A stretch of 8,868 bases of DNA from Myxococcales bacterium (lineage in GTDB: Bacteria; Myxococcota; Polyangia; Fen-1088), in contig PMLH01000620.1 of assembly GCA_003159055.1 (NCBI GenBank), positions 869 to 9,736 of the forward strand. Reading direction: 5' to 3'. A program made the translations under genes and the position numbers. The notes under the pieces were generated by a model that was given only the letters and a program-made list of their open reading frames with translations, searched no databases and was not told the origin of the DNA. Positions 1-6,965 of the stretch are shown here, in pieces (position 1 is the first letter of the stretch; each line of letters opens with the position of its first letter).

Positions 1-645
1 TTCGTGCGCGGCATGGACGTCAAGCATGTGCGCACGGGCAAGATCCTCTCGCTGTCGCGTTCTGTGCAATTCATGGCCCAGGAAAGGACCGTGGTCGACG
101 AAGCGTATTCCGGCGACATCGTCGGCCTGTGGGATCCCGGCGTGTTGCGCATCGGGGACAGCCTTTGCGACGGCGCGCCCGTGGAGTTCGAAGGCATCCC
201 ACGCTTTTCGCCCGAGCATTTCGTGCGCGTGCGCCTGAGCGACCCGCTCAAGCGAAAACAGCTGAAAAAAGGGCTCGACCAGCTGTCCGAAGAAGGCGCC
301 GTGCAGCTTTTCTTCGACCGCAAGCGCCTGGAACGCGATCCCATCTTGGGCGCGGTCGGCGTGCTGCAGTTCGAGGTCATCGAGCACCGCCTGCTCACCG
401 AGTACGGCGTTCGCATCGGCTTCGACCGTTTGCCGTACCGTTACGCGCGCTGGCTGGAAGGTCCCGACCTGAACTACGACAAGTTGGAATTGCCCGGGCG
501 CCAAACCTGCGTGATCGACGTCGAGGAGCGTCCCCTGGTGCTGTTCGAAACCGAATGGCTGCTCCGACGCGCCGAGGAAGAGAACCGCAGCGTCAAGTTC
601 ATTTCCGCCGTGCAGCCCGGCCGCAGCACGCGCTCCGCGGCGTGA
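1..645 (+). CDS. prfC: Peptide chain release factor 3, C-terminal part (5' end outside window)
   Basis: The frame is open from base 1 and ends at TGA 643-645, giving 214 residues of the C-terminal portion of RF3. RF3 is the cytoplasmic translational GTPase that helps recycle RF1/RF2 from the ribosome after termination. The opening matches the domain II region (RGMDVKHVRTGK, then FMAQER and EAYSGDIVGL). It is followed by the RF3-specific C-terminal domain with SPEHFVRVRLSDPLKRKQL, QLSEEGAVQLFF and DPILGAVGVLQFEV, the last being a hallmark of RF3 rather than EF-G. The GTPase domain lies upstream of the window, so the start cannot be placed; the GTG at 4 is an internal codon. The C-terminus ends in a short Arg/Ser-rich tail. 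No frameshift or internal stop is seen. The family assignment is strong from motif order. EF-G and other translational GTPases lack this C-terminal sequence. Confidence 0.95.
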   Translation, partial: FVRGMDVKHVRTGKILSLSRSVQFMAQERTVVDEAYSGDIVGLWDPGVLRIGDSLCDGAPVEFEGIPRFSPEHFVRVRLSDPLKRKQLKKGLDQLSEEGAVQLFFDRKRLERDPILGAVGVLQFEVIEHRLLTEYGVRIGFDRLPYRYARWLEGPDLNYDKLELPGRQTCVIDVEERPLVLFETEWLLRRAEEENRSVKFISAVQPGRSTRSAA

Positions 646-801
646 TTGCGCAGCCCTTCGGCGGGCTACCTGACAGCGGTCGTGACGCCGAAAAGGGCCT
701 AACTAGATCAATTTCCTTTGTCGGCGCCCGCACCGAACGTAGAGTGGCAAACGTTCCTTGTTCGCTCGCCCCAGTAACGCCAAAGTATTGTCGAGGTAAC
801 C
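646..801 (+). other. Intergenic region between prfC and the GH16 gene
   Basis: This 156-bp spacer must hold any prfC terminator and the promoter of the downstream GH16 gene. A small perfect inverted repeat (AGCCC 652-656, GGGCT 663-667, 6-nt loop) lies just after the prfC stop, but no T-tract follows, so it is at best a weak or factor-assisted end. A poor sigma-70-like pair, TTGTCG (718-723) and TAGAGT (740-745) with a 16-bp spacer, could drive the GH16 gene. Each hexamer matches its consensus at only 4 of 6 positions. No coding frame here looks real. Confidence 0.5.
718..745 (+). promoter_or_regulatory. Weak sigma-70-like promoter candidate for the GH16 gene
   Basis: TTGTCG (718-723) and TAGAGT (740-745) are separated by 16 bp, each 4/6 to the sigma-70 consensus, about 55 bp upstream of the ATG at 802. 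In GC-rich DNA such matches arise by chance often, so this is only a candidate. The position fits a short leader containing the GAGG ribosome site at 793. Confidence 0.2.
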
Positions 802-2088
802 ATGGCAAGCCCTGCGCGTTCTGCAATCAAACGACTCTCGCTGCTCGTGGCTGTAGCCCTCTCGATGCGCTGCGACGTGAAGACCTCCGGCTTGCCACGG
901 ACGCTTAACCAGGTGGGCTCTGGCGGCCAAAGTGGCTCGGCAGGAATGTCCGCCGACGGCGCAGTCACCGCGACTGGCGGAAAAGGGGCCGAGGCCAATC
1001 CGGACGCTTGGACCGGATCCGCCGCCAGCGACGGGGCCGGAACCGTTGCCGCAGCAGGCGGCGAACCGGCACTGGATTCTGGGACCACGATGGGCACGGG
1101 CGGCAGGCAGGAAACGGGAGGCACAACAGGGCTGGGTGGATCGTTCGACGCCAACAGCCCCGCGGTTGATTCCGCGGCGGTCGACGTGCCGGAGGAATTC
1201 GATTCTCGCCCAGGCGACAACCTCGACGTCGGTGCGGACCACCGCCCGGCACTGGACCTTGCAGGTGAGATCGCTCGCGACGTTCCTGGCCCATCCTACG
1301 ACATGGCAGATGGGCCATCGAAAGACATGGTGGAGGTTCGCGGAGACATGGCGGCCGAGAGTACGATCGATACCCGACCACCGCTCACCTTGGTATGGAG
1401 CGACGAATTCGAGGGTGCTGCCAACACGGGCGTCGACACAAGCAAGTGGAGCTACGTCACCTGGGCAGCCGGCCAAGTCAACAACGAGAAGCAGAGATAC
1501 ACGGCCAGCCTGCAGAACGTCCACCTCGATGGTGACGGACACGTGGTCATTCGCGGCCTGAAGTCAGGCCCGGAGTACACGTCCGGGCGAATCGACACCA
1601 ACGGAGCCAATGCGAGCTTCTCGTTCAAGACCGGTCGCATCGAAGTCCGCGCGAAGTTGCCCGCCGGCATTGGCTCCTTCCCCGGCATCGTCATGATGGG
1701 GATCAGCGGCGGATGGCCGCAGAACGGGGAGATCGCATTGATGGAGCAATACGGTCAGGACAAGAGTTATTTCTACGCGAGTGCGTATGCCGATGGCTCG
1801 CCGAATTCTGGCGACGACCGCAAGGTCCAATACAACTTCTTGGACGCTGCCACCGCCAGCACCGATTTTCACATCTATTCGGCAGATTGGTACAGCGATC
1901 ATCTGGTCATCCAGGTCGACGGCCAGGAGGTGATGCGGACCAGCTTCGGCACGAGCTCGCCGTTCTACACCACGCCCGAGTACATCATTCTCGACGTGGC
2001 CATCGGCGGCGACATGGGCGGGGCCATCGCTCAGGACGGCTTCCCGATGGACATGGTCGTCGACTACGTCCGAGTGTATTCGTTCTGA
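802..2088 (+). CDS. Exported GH16-fold (beta-glucanase/laminarinase-like) protein with altered catalytic motif
   Basis: This 428-aa protein starts at ATG 802, preceded by GAGG (793-796) at 5-nt spacing. Residues 1-24 form a signal-like segment: Arg/Lys-rich start, hydrophobic LSLLVAVALS, then C24. The residues before C24 (S-M-R) are not a canonical lipobox, so lipidation is uncertain. Residues about 33-115 are Gly/Ala/Thr-rich low complexity with several TGG units. Residues about 120-190 are rich in Asp and Pro. From residue 195 a glycoside hydrolase family 16 domain runs to the C-terminus: VWSDEF (198-203), NNEKQRYT, YTSGRI, KTGRIEVRAKLP, GEIALMEQYG, FHIYSADW and a terminal VDYVRVYSF. The family acts on beta-1,3/1,4-glucans and related polysaccharides outside the cytoplasm. 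The usual E-x-D-x-x-E signature here reads E310-I-A312-L-M-E315. Both Glu are kept, but the central Asp is Ala, and the conserved Trp-rich cleft residues are partly replaced. Activity may be reduced or lost; a carbohydrate-binding role is possible. The gene converges on ppk1 with 4 bp between stops. Confidence 0.88.
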   Translation: MASPARSAIKRLSLLVAVALSMRCDVKTSGLPRTLNQVGSGGQSGSAGMSADGAVTATGGKGAEANPDAWTGSAASDGAGTVAAAGGEPALDSGTTMGTGGRQETGGTTGLGGSFDANSPAVDSAAVDVPEEFDSRPGDNLDVGADHRPALDLAGEIARDVPGPSYDMADGPSKDMVEVRGDMAAESTIDTRPPLTLVWSDEFEGAANTGVDTSKWSYVTWAAGQVNNEKQRYTASLQNVHLDGDGHVVIRGLKSGPEYTSGRIDTNGANASFSFKTGRIEVRAKLPAGIGSFPGIVMMGISGGWPQNGEIALMEQYGQDKSYFYASAYADGSPNSGDDRKVQYNFLDAATASTDFHIYSADWYSDHLVIQVDGQEVMRTSFGTSSPFYTTPEYIILDVAIGGDMGGAIAQDGFPMDMVVDYVRVYSF

Positions 2089-2092
2089 GTGA

Positions 2093-4360
2093 TCAGGAGA
2101 CCAGGACCGGCGGCGGCGTCCGCAGCACTTGTGCCTCCGCTGGCCTGACAACATCCGAGGGCTTGGGCAAATTGGCGGGCACCGCAAGTCGGAAGGGTGC
2201 TCCGTCGTCCGTCGAAGGCTCAAGTCGCGGCCGGCTCGCGGAGATCGCGTGGGCGGACCGGCTGGCCAACCTCACGAAATGCTCCTGGCTGCGGACCAGC
2301 GGCGCGTCCTTCGCCGGCGCCACCCGTTGGTAGGTTCCGTCGGAGCACAGCCGTCGCGCCTTCACGTTGTCGGCGAGTTGCGTGGCCAAGATTTCGTTGA
2401 GGATCCGCGCACGCAGGGTTTCGTCGTCGATCGGAAACATCACCTCGACGCGACGAACGAAGTTGCGCGGCATCCAGTCGGCCGACGACAGGTATACCTC
2501 GCGCTTGCCACCAGCCTCGAAATAGAAGATGCGCGCATGCTCCAGGAAACGATCGACGGTGCTGAGCACGCGAATGTTCTCGCTTTGTCCGACGACACCT
2601 GGCTGCAGGCAACAAATGCCTCGTACGAGCAAATCGATGCGCACACCAGCGCACGATGCCGCGTACAGAGCACGAATGACATCCGGGTCGACCAAGGAAT
2701 TCATCTTGGCGATGATGCGTCCCTTGCTGCCAAAGGCTCTCTCGCGCTCGATCAGGTCGAGGACACGTTCCTTGAGGCCCAGCGGTGCCACCGCGAACCG
2801 GCGCCACGACGGCGGCGCCGAGTAGCCGGTGATCAAGTTGAAAAGTGCGCCGGCGTCGTCGGCAAAATCCTCCCGCGCGGTCATGTAGGAGATGTCGCCG
2901 TAGACGCGGGCCGTGGCCGGGTTGTAGTTGCCAGTAGCGAGGTGAACGTAGCGGCGAATGGCGCCCCGCTCGCGCCTGACCACCAGCGAAATCTTACAGT
3001 GAGTCTTGAAACCAACGAGACCGTACACCACGTGCACGCCCGACTCTTCGAGCACCCTTGCCCAAGCGATGTTGCGACCTTCGTCGAACCGCGCCTTCAG
3101 CTCGACCACGGCGGTGACCTGCTTGCCGTTCTCAGCCGCGCGAATCAGCGCGCTCACCACCGGCGAGTCGGCGCCCGTGCGATACAGGGTCTGTTTGATG
3201 GCCAGCACGTCGGGATCGTCGGCAGCCTCCGAGACGAAATCGACGACATGGTCGAAGGATTCGTAGGGGTGATGCAGGAGCAGGTCGCGCTCGGCGAGCG
3301 TTTTGAAGATCTGCCCTTCATGCAACTGCGGCACCAGCTGCGGGGCGAACGGCTCGGCGTGAAAATCGCGCAACTGCCGATGCGCGGCGAGCGACGTGAG
3401 ATCGTTGAGGCGCAGAGGTCCGCGGATCCGATACACATCGGCCGGATCCAAACGCAAAGCACCACGCAGCAAGCCTTCCACCTCGGCCGGTGAATCGTCG
3501 GCAATTTCGAGTCGCACCGCCTGCCCGCGTTCGCGCTTGCGCAGCTCGCGCTGAATGGTCTTGAGCAGATCGTCGGCTTCGTCTTCATCGATCGATAGAT
3601 CAAAATTGCGGGTGACACGGAAAGGACTGCAGCCGACGACCCGAAAGCCCGGAAACAGCCCGCCCACATGCATGGCAATCAGGTCTTCGAGGAGAATGAA
3701 GGCCGCCTGGCCTTCCTTGCCAGTGGCCACCTCGACCACTCGGTCGAGCACGGACGGCACCTGCACCACCGCGAAAATCGTCTGCCGGCGCGCTACGCGC
3801 TGGCGTTCCTTGTGCAGCAGAATGGCCAGGTTCAGGCTGCGGTTACGCAAGGCCGGGAAGGGATGCCCTTGGTCCACCGCCAACGGCGTAAGCACCGGCC
3901 ACAAGTCGCGCGAGAAACGACGCTCGAGCGTCGTGCGCTGCTCCTGGGTCAAATCAGCCGGACGCAGCAGCGAAATGCCTACCTTGCCGGTAAGGGCCGG
4001 CGCAAGCTCGTCGCGCCAGTTCTGATACAACCGGCCGATCATCGCATGGGTTCGATCGCTGATGCGGGCGAGCTGCTCGGCGGGCGGCATCCCATCTGCG
4101 TTCGCCTCCTGCACGCCACCCGCACTTAGCTGCTTGAGCCCGGCGACGCGGACCATGAAGAACTCGTCGAGGTTGTTGGCCACGATGCCCTGGAACTTGA
4201 TCCGTTCCCCGAGGGCGACACTGGTGTCGCACGCTTCTTCCAGCACGCGCTCGTTGAATTCCAGCCACGACAGCTCTCGGTTAAAGAACCTTCCCGGCTG
4301 AGATTCAGGGCGTTCTGGATCAGCTTGAGACTTCTCCTGGCTTGAAATGCGCGGGCTCAA
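2093..4360 (-). CDS. ppk1: Polyphosphate kinase 1
   Basis: PPK1 reversibly transfers the gamma-phosphate of ATP to a growing inorganic polyphosphate chain through a phosphohistidine intermediate. The 755-aa product shows the four-part PPK1 organisation. The N domain begins RFFNRELSWLEFNERVLEEA (24-43) and continues NNLDEFFMVRVAG. A middle head domain follows, then two phospholipase-D-like C domains. Key residues are visible: R394 (TLYRTG), R424 (ELKARFDEGRN), the autophosphorylated His as H473 in YVHLATGNYN, and the second active-site His as H608 in RFLEHARIF. LSSADWMPRN (625-634) is also typical. The start is TTG at 4360: an in-frame TGA sits 11 codons upstream, and no ATG or GTG precedes the N domain. 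No clear Shine-Dalgarno is seen, so translation may depend on coupling with ppx, whose stop lies 33 bp upstream. The last ~75 residues (about 680-755), Pro/Ser/Arg-rich, extend beyond the typical PPK1 end. The kinase core appears intact. Confidence 0.97.
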   Translation of the reverse strand: MSPRISSQEKSQADPERPESQPGRFFNRELSWLEFNERVLEEACDTSVALGERIKFQGIVANNLDEFFMVRVAGLKQLSAGGVQEANADGMPPAEQLARISDRTHAMIGRLYQNWRDELAPALTGKVGISLLRPADLTQEQRTTLERRFSRDLWPVLTPLAVDQGHPFPALRNRSLNLAILLHKERQRVARRQTIFAVVQVPSVLDRVVEVATGKEGQAAFILLEDLIAMHVGGLFPGFRVVGCSPFRVTRNFDLSIDEDEADDLLKTIQRELRKRERGQAVRLEIADDSPAEVEGLLRGALRLDPADVYRIRGPLRLNDLTSLAAHRQLRDFHAEPFAPQLVPQLHEGQIFKTLAERDLLLHHPYESFDHVVDFVSEAADDPDVLAIKQTLYRTGADSPVVSALIRAAENGKQVTAVVELKARFDEGRNIAWARVLEESGVHVVYGLVGFKTHCKISLVVRRERGAIRRYVHLATGNYNPATARVYGDISYMTAREDFADDAGALFNLITGYSAPPSWRRFAVAPLGLKERVLDLIERERAFGSKGRIIAKMNSLVDPDVIRALYAASCAGVRIDLLVRGICCLQPGVVGQSENIRVLSTVDRFLEHARIFYFEAGGKREVYLSSADWMPRNFVRRVEVMFPIDDETLRARILNEILATQLADNVKARRLCSDGTYQRVAPAKDAPLVRSQEHFVRLASRSAHAISASRPRLEPSTDDGAPFRLAVPANLPKPSDVVRPAEAQVLRTPPPVLVS

Positions 4361-4393
4361 GGTAGGGAATTGTGGTCCGGAAGCTCCAAAATG
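4361..4393 (-). other. ppx-ppk1 junction, 11 sense codons in the shared frame
   Basis: Between the ppx TGA (4396-4394) and the ppk1 TTG (4360-4358) lie 33 bp, exactly 11 codons, so both genes share one reading frame interrupted by a single stop. A GGAG occurs on the minus strand near the start of the spacer, but it is more than 20 nt from the TTG. It is therefore too far to serve it as an ordinary ribosome site. No terminator hairpin is visible, which supports cotranscription. Confidence 0.7.
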
Positions 4394-5959
4394 TCATGTG
4401 ACAATTCTGCGACGTTTCTTGCCTTGGGCGTTGGCGCTGCGGCGTACTGATGTCGCATGAACGAGCAGCTTGACACCGAAAACCTTGCGGAATAGCTGGG
4501 CTTCGTTGGCAACGTCCCACAATTCCAGATCGGCCGGTCCGTTGGTAACCACCTTCAGCATGACCAGGCCGTCGCTGCGTTCGGCACGCATCTTGCCGAT
4601 CGGCTGAGCATGGCTGCGGTCGAGAGCATCGGCAATTCGCAGCAGGGCTGCCAGCTTGCGCACGACGCGAGCCTCCCCAGGCGCAAGTCCCTCCATGCCG
4701 GGATGGTTTAGATCCGGGTGGCTGCGCCGGTGGTAACGCGCCACACGAGCCACGATGTCGCGCTCGCGATCGGACAGCCCGGGAATGTCGCCGTTGCGAA
4801 TGAGGTATTCGCTGTGGCGGTGATGTTTCGGGTAGCTCACCGAATGACCGATGTCGTGCAGAACCGCGGCGACTTCCAGGAAGGGACGCACCGCCATCGG
4901 CAGGCGATGAAGCCCAGCCAACTGATCAAAGAGAGCACCCGCCAACGCCGCGACCTGCATGCCGTGGGCTTCGTCGAAGAACAGGCGGCGGCCAAGCGCC
5001 CGCGCGGCGTCGAAAAGCGACGAATCGTCATCGCCGCGAAATCGACGTCGCACGAGATCGACGAGGACCCCGTGGCGCAAGCCACGGTCGACGGCGGTCA
5101 CCGCGCGCAGGGAAAGGTGGCGCGCCAACGCTTCCAAAATCACCGCACCCGCAACGATCACCTCGGCCCGCCGGTCGTCGAAGCGCCTGCGTCGTTCTTC
5201 CGGATCCATGCGCGCCAGCTTTTCCACGGCGTGCGAAATCTGCTCGAAGGTGGCGTGTGCGGTGCCCTCCGCGGCCGCGCTGGCGATGATGGCGCGAATC
5301 GATCCCGAGCTGCCCAAGGCCATGCGAGGAAAGCCGCGAATTCCCGACGGCAGAGAGTCCTCGACCGCCTCGCGGGCAAACTCGCGCAGAAGGCGCAATT
5401 GCTTGGGTGAAACCTCGCGGTGGCTCTTGAAGATCTCGGTCAGACGGACCGAACCGATGGCCACGCTCCACAGGTTCACGGGTTTGTCGCCGATCGCGCC
5501 CGCCACCTCAGTCGAGCCGCCGCCAATGTCGATGCACAGCGACCGCGCCTTAGGCGGCCGGCCCGACAAAACGCCCAAGCACATAAGGCGCGCTTCTTCC
5601 TTGCCCGAGATGACCTCCAGCACCAGCCCCGCTTCGAGCTTGGCCCGGCGGAGGATCTCGTCGCGATTCTTAGCTTCGCGAAGTGCGCTGGTGGCAACCG
5701 CACGCACACGCGCACGGTGGCGCTTGCAGATGATCGCGTAGCGCCGCAAGACGCCGATCAACCCGTCGACCACAGGGTCAGAAATGACGCCGGTCTGGAA
5801 CAACCCTTCCCCGGGCCGGATCGGATCTCTTTCTTGGTGCACCGACTCGAAGCTGCCGTCGGGAAAGCCGCGCGCAATTTCCAAACGAACCGCGTTGGCG
5901 CCGACGTCGATGGCGGCGATCACGGTGTCGCTGATCTTGGGCTTCGAGCTTGGCATCAT
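4394..5959 (-). CDS. ppx: Exopolyphosphatase / guanosine pentaphosphatase (Ppx/GppA family) with HD domain
   Basis: Ppx/GppA enzymes release terminal phosphate from polyphosphate and some hydrolyse pppGpp; both act in the cytoplasm. The 521-aa product from ATG 5959 starts with an ASKHA phosphate-binding loop, AAIDVGANAVRL (15-26). Next come ATSALREAKN (89-98) and ISGKEEARL (117-125), with E121 at the catalytic-base position of E. coli Ppx. DIGGGSTE (144-151) and LGSSGSIRA (215-223) follow. A C-terminal HD-type domain carries LHDIGHS (367-373, H368-D369) and HRHSEYL, as in full-length Ppx rather than the short form. The basic tail reads GKKRRR. The open frame continues upstream to 6085, but that part lacks family similarity and lies inside the preceding gene. 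ATG 5959 overlaps the preceding stop as ATGA and has a good ribosome site, so it was chosen; ATG 5956 is an equal alternative. ppk1 follows after 33 bp. Sequence alone does not decide Ppx versus GppA, but the ppk1 neighbour favours Ppx. Confidence 0.95.
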   Translation of the reverse strand: MMPSSKPKISDTVIAAIDVGANAVRLEIARGFPDGSFESVHQERDPIRPGEGLFQTGVISDPVVDGLIGVLRRYAIICKRHRARVRAVATSALREAKNRDEILRRAKLEAGLVLEVISGKEEARLMCLGVLSGRPPKARSLCIDIGGGSTEVAGAIGDKPVNLWSVAIGSVRLTEIFKSHREVSPKQLRLLREFAREAVEDSLPSGIRGFPRMALGSSGSIRAIIASAAAEGTAHATFEQISHAVEKLARMDPEERRRRFDDRRAEVIVAGAVILEALARHLSLRAVTAVDRGLRHGVLVDLVRRRFRGDDDSSLFDAARALGRRLFFDEAHGMQVAALAGALFDQLAGLHRLPMAVRPFLEVAAVLHDIGHSVSYPKHHRHSEYLIRNGDIPGLSDRERDIVARVARYHRRSHPDLNHPGMEGLAPGEARVVRKLAALLRIADALDRSHAQPIGKMRAERSDGLVMLKVVTNGPADLELWDVANEAQLFRKVFGVKLLVHATSVRRSANAQGKKRRRIVT

Positions 5960-6876
5960 TTCCTCTCCGCGCTGTTCGACTCCGCGCCGCTGGACGGCGG
6001 AAACAGGATCACGAAGGAACGCTCGCTGCGCCGAATCAGCAGTGCGTCCCTGGCATTCGAGCTCTCCTTGAAAAGGCGAAACCAAGGCTCGCTCGACAGC
6101 CGACGGTCGTTCACGATGTATTCTGGAACGACGAGGTCGATTTCAAGATACTCCCCCTTCGCCTTCGCAAACAGCGCACGGCCAAATGCGTAGGCTTTGT
6201 CCGCGGCGGCTGGATGAAGATCGTTGTGCAAGGCGCCCCCATAGATGGCGACGGTTCGACCGATGCTTTCCGGTCGCGCCGACGGTTCATGCAGCCAACG
6301 AACAACCTCGGCTTGCAGCCGGTCGCGCGTGAGCTTGAGCATCCTGGCAAAATCGGTATTGCCCTGCTTGTCGGTGACATAGCGATAGTCCTTGCACGAC
6401 ATCGAGAGGATATGCGGCGCCATCCCCGCGGCTTTGGCTCGCTTGAGCAACGTCACAATTTCGTTCTCGGTCTCGGGCGGACGAAGGGTGGTGGCCTCGA
6501 TTTCCCGTTCGACCTTGGTCTCCTTCTCGCCGCAAGCTCCGGTCGCAATCCAGGTTTCCACCACCAGGTCCGTCGCCGACCTGGCCAGGGCCGGCAAGAT
6601 CTCGTCGGCAAAACGCGACAGCGACGAGCGGATGGCGGCGGTCGACGTCGTCTGATGGTACTCACCGACGGCGACCACACGCGCTGGAACGCGCAGCACC
6701 TCCTCGAAGGCCGCCACCACCGTCGGAAAATGTTCGACCGTCGGCTTCTCGACGGCGGGAATCGAGAAGGCCTGCGCCACTCGCTTTTCGGCCGGCGCGG
6801 CAGACACCGCGCCTGTTAACCCGAGCGTAACAAGCATCAGGACCGCTGCGTTGCAGGTCTGGGACCGCGATTTCAT
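5956..6876 (-). CDS. Exported protein of unknown function, possible EreA/ChaN-like fold, first gene of the polyP operon
   Basis: This 306-aa protein runs from ATG 6876 to TGA 5956. Residues 1-27 look like a Sec signal peptide: basic MKSRSQ start, hydrophobic AAVLMLVTLGLTGAV, and a likely cut after AVSA, so the mature protein should be periplasmic or secreted. Two spaced motifs stand out: VVAVGEYH (67-74) and IYGGALHND (211-219), with an acidic VVETW (105-109) between them. A Gly-Glu-x-His near the start and a Gly-rich segment ending in His resemble the EreA/ChaN/TraB-like group, whose members bind or cleave diverse ligands. This is a fold suggestion only; I do not recognise a named family. 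Cysteines C115 and C161 remain in the mature protein, and SCKDYRYV surrounds the second. Its stop overlaps the ppx start by ATGA, so the two are almost surely cotranslated. No clear Shine-Dalgarno precedes ATG 6876. A phosphate- or polyP-related role is a guess from context alone. Confidence 0.85.
   Translation of the reverse strand: MKSRSQTCNAAVLMLVTLGLTGAVSAAPAEKRVAQAFSIPAVEKPTVEHFPTVVAAFEEVLRVPARVVAVGEYHQTTSTAAIRSSLSRFADEILPALARSATDLVVETWIATGACGEKETKVEREIEATTLRPPETENEIVTLLKRAKAAGMAPHILSMSCKDYRYVTDKQGNTDFARMLKLTRDRLQAEVVRWLHEPSARPESIGRTVAIYGGALHNDLHPAAADKAYAFGRALFAKAKGEYLEIDLVVPEYIVNDRRLSSEPWFRLFKESSNARDALLIRRSERSFVILFPPSSGAESNSAERK
5960..5968 (-). promoter_or_regulatory. Ribosome binding site that sets the ppx start
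   Basis: The minus strand reads GGAGAGGAA directly before ATGATG. GGAG lies 5 nt before the ATG at 5959, and GAGG lies 5 nt before the ATG at 5956. Both tandem ATGs therefore have a well-placed site, while the longer frame from 6085 is not needed. The site lies inside the end of the upstream gene, as expected for translational coupling. Confidence 0.75.
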
Positions 6877-6965
6877 AGCGGAATCTTAATCGACTTTCGC
6901 TTCGGCTGCGTTCGTCCGGTCCCTGTGTTAAACAACCGGCCAAACCAAGGATAGAATGAATCCTC
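6877..6965. promoter_or_regulatory. Divergent intergenic promoter region
   Basis: These 89 bp separate the start of the minus-strand polyP operon (ATG 6876) from the plus-strand 419-aa gene (ATG 6966) and should carry promoters for both. The region is locally more AT-rich than its surroundings. A plus-strand promoter candidate is listed separately. For the minus strand only a weak -10-like TAAGAT (6888-6883) is seen, without a convincing -35. I found no clear Pho-box repeat. Confidence 0.55.
6929..6957 (+). promoter_or_regulatory. Sigma-70-like promoter candidate for the 419-aa gene
   Basis: TAAACA (6929-6934, 4/6 to TTGACA) and TAGAAT (6952-6957, 5/6 to TATAAT) are separated by 17 bp. A transcript starting 6-9 nt after the -10 would begin at about 6964-6966, at or next to the ATG at 6966. 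This predicts a leaderless or nearly leaderless mRNA and agrees with the lack of a well-spaced ribosome site for that ATG. It is a sequence-only prediction. Confidence 0.4.

Noticed and set aside
652..667. Hairpin AGCCC/GGGCT after prfC as an intrinsic terminator
   Set aside because: The stem is only 5 bp and no T-tract follows it.
745..763. Sigma-54-like TGGCA...TTG element upstream of the GH16 gene
   Set aside because: The distance between the GG and the TTG element is 2 nt longer than the rigid -24/-12 spacing allows, and the -12 GC is missing.
129..908. 259-codon plus-strand frame over prfC and the intergenic region
   Set aside because: It is extremely Arg/Ala-rich and lies out of frame with the clear RF3 coding region.
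703..1542. 279-codon minus-strand open frame opposite the GH16 gene
   Set aside because: It overlaps the signal and low-complexity region of a confidently identified gene, and its product has a Cys/Arg-rich composition typical of antisense frames.
2129..3493. 454-codon open frame on the plus strand opposite ppk1
   Set aside because: It is a shadow caused by the codon bias of ppk1 on the other strand. The composition is protein-like only by chance (Arg/His/Val-rich), no family motif is seen, and ppk1 is certain.
5960..6085. 42-residue upstream extension of Ppx
   Set aside because: It is in frame but lies within the preceding gene and shows no Ppx similarity; ATG 5959 has a better ribosome site and gives the standard N-terminus.
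6921..6950. Possible Pho-box in the divergent promoter region
   Set aside because: Only a single loose CTGT-like element is present; the required direct repeat with 11-bp periodicity is absent.
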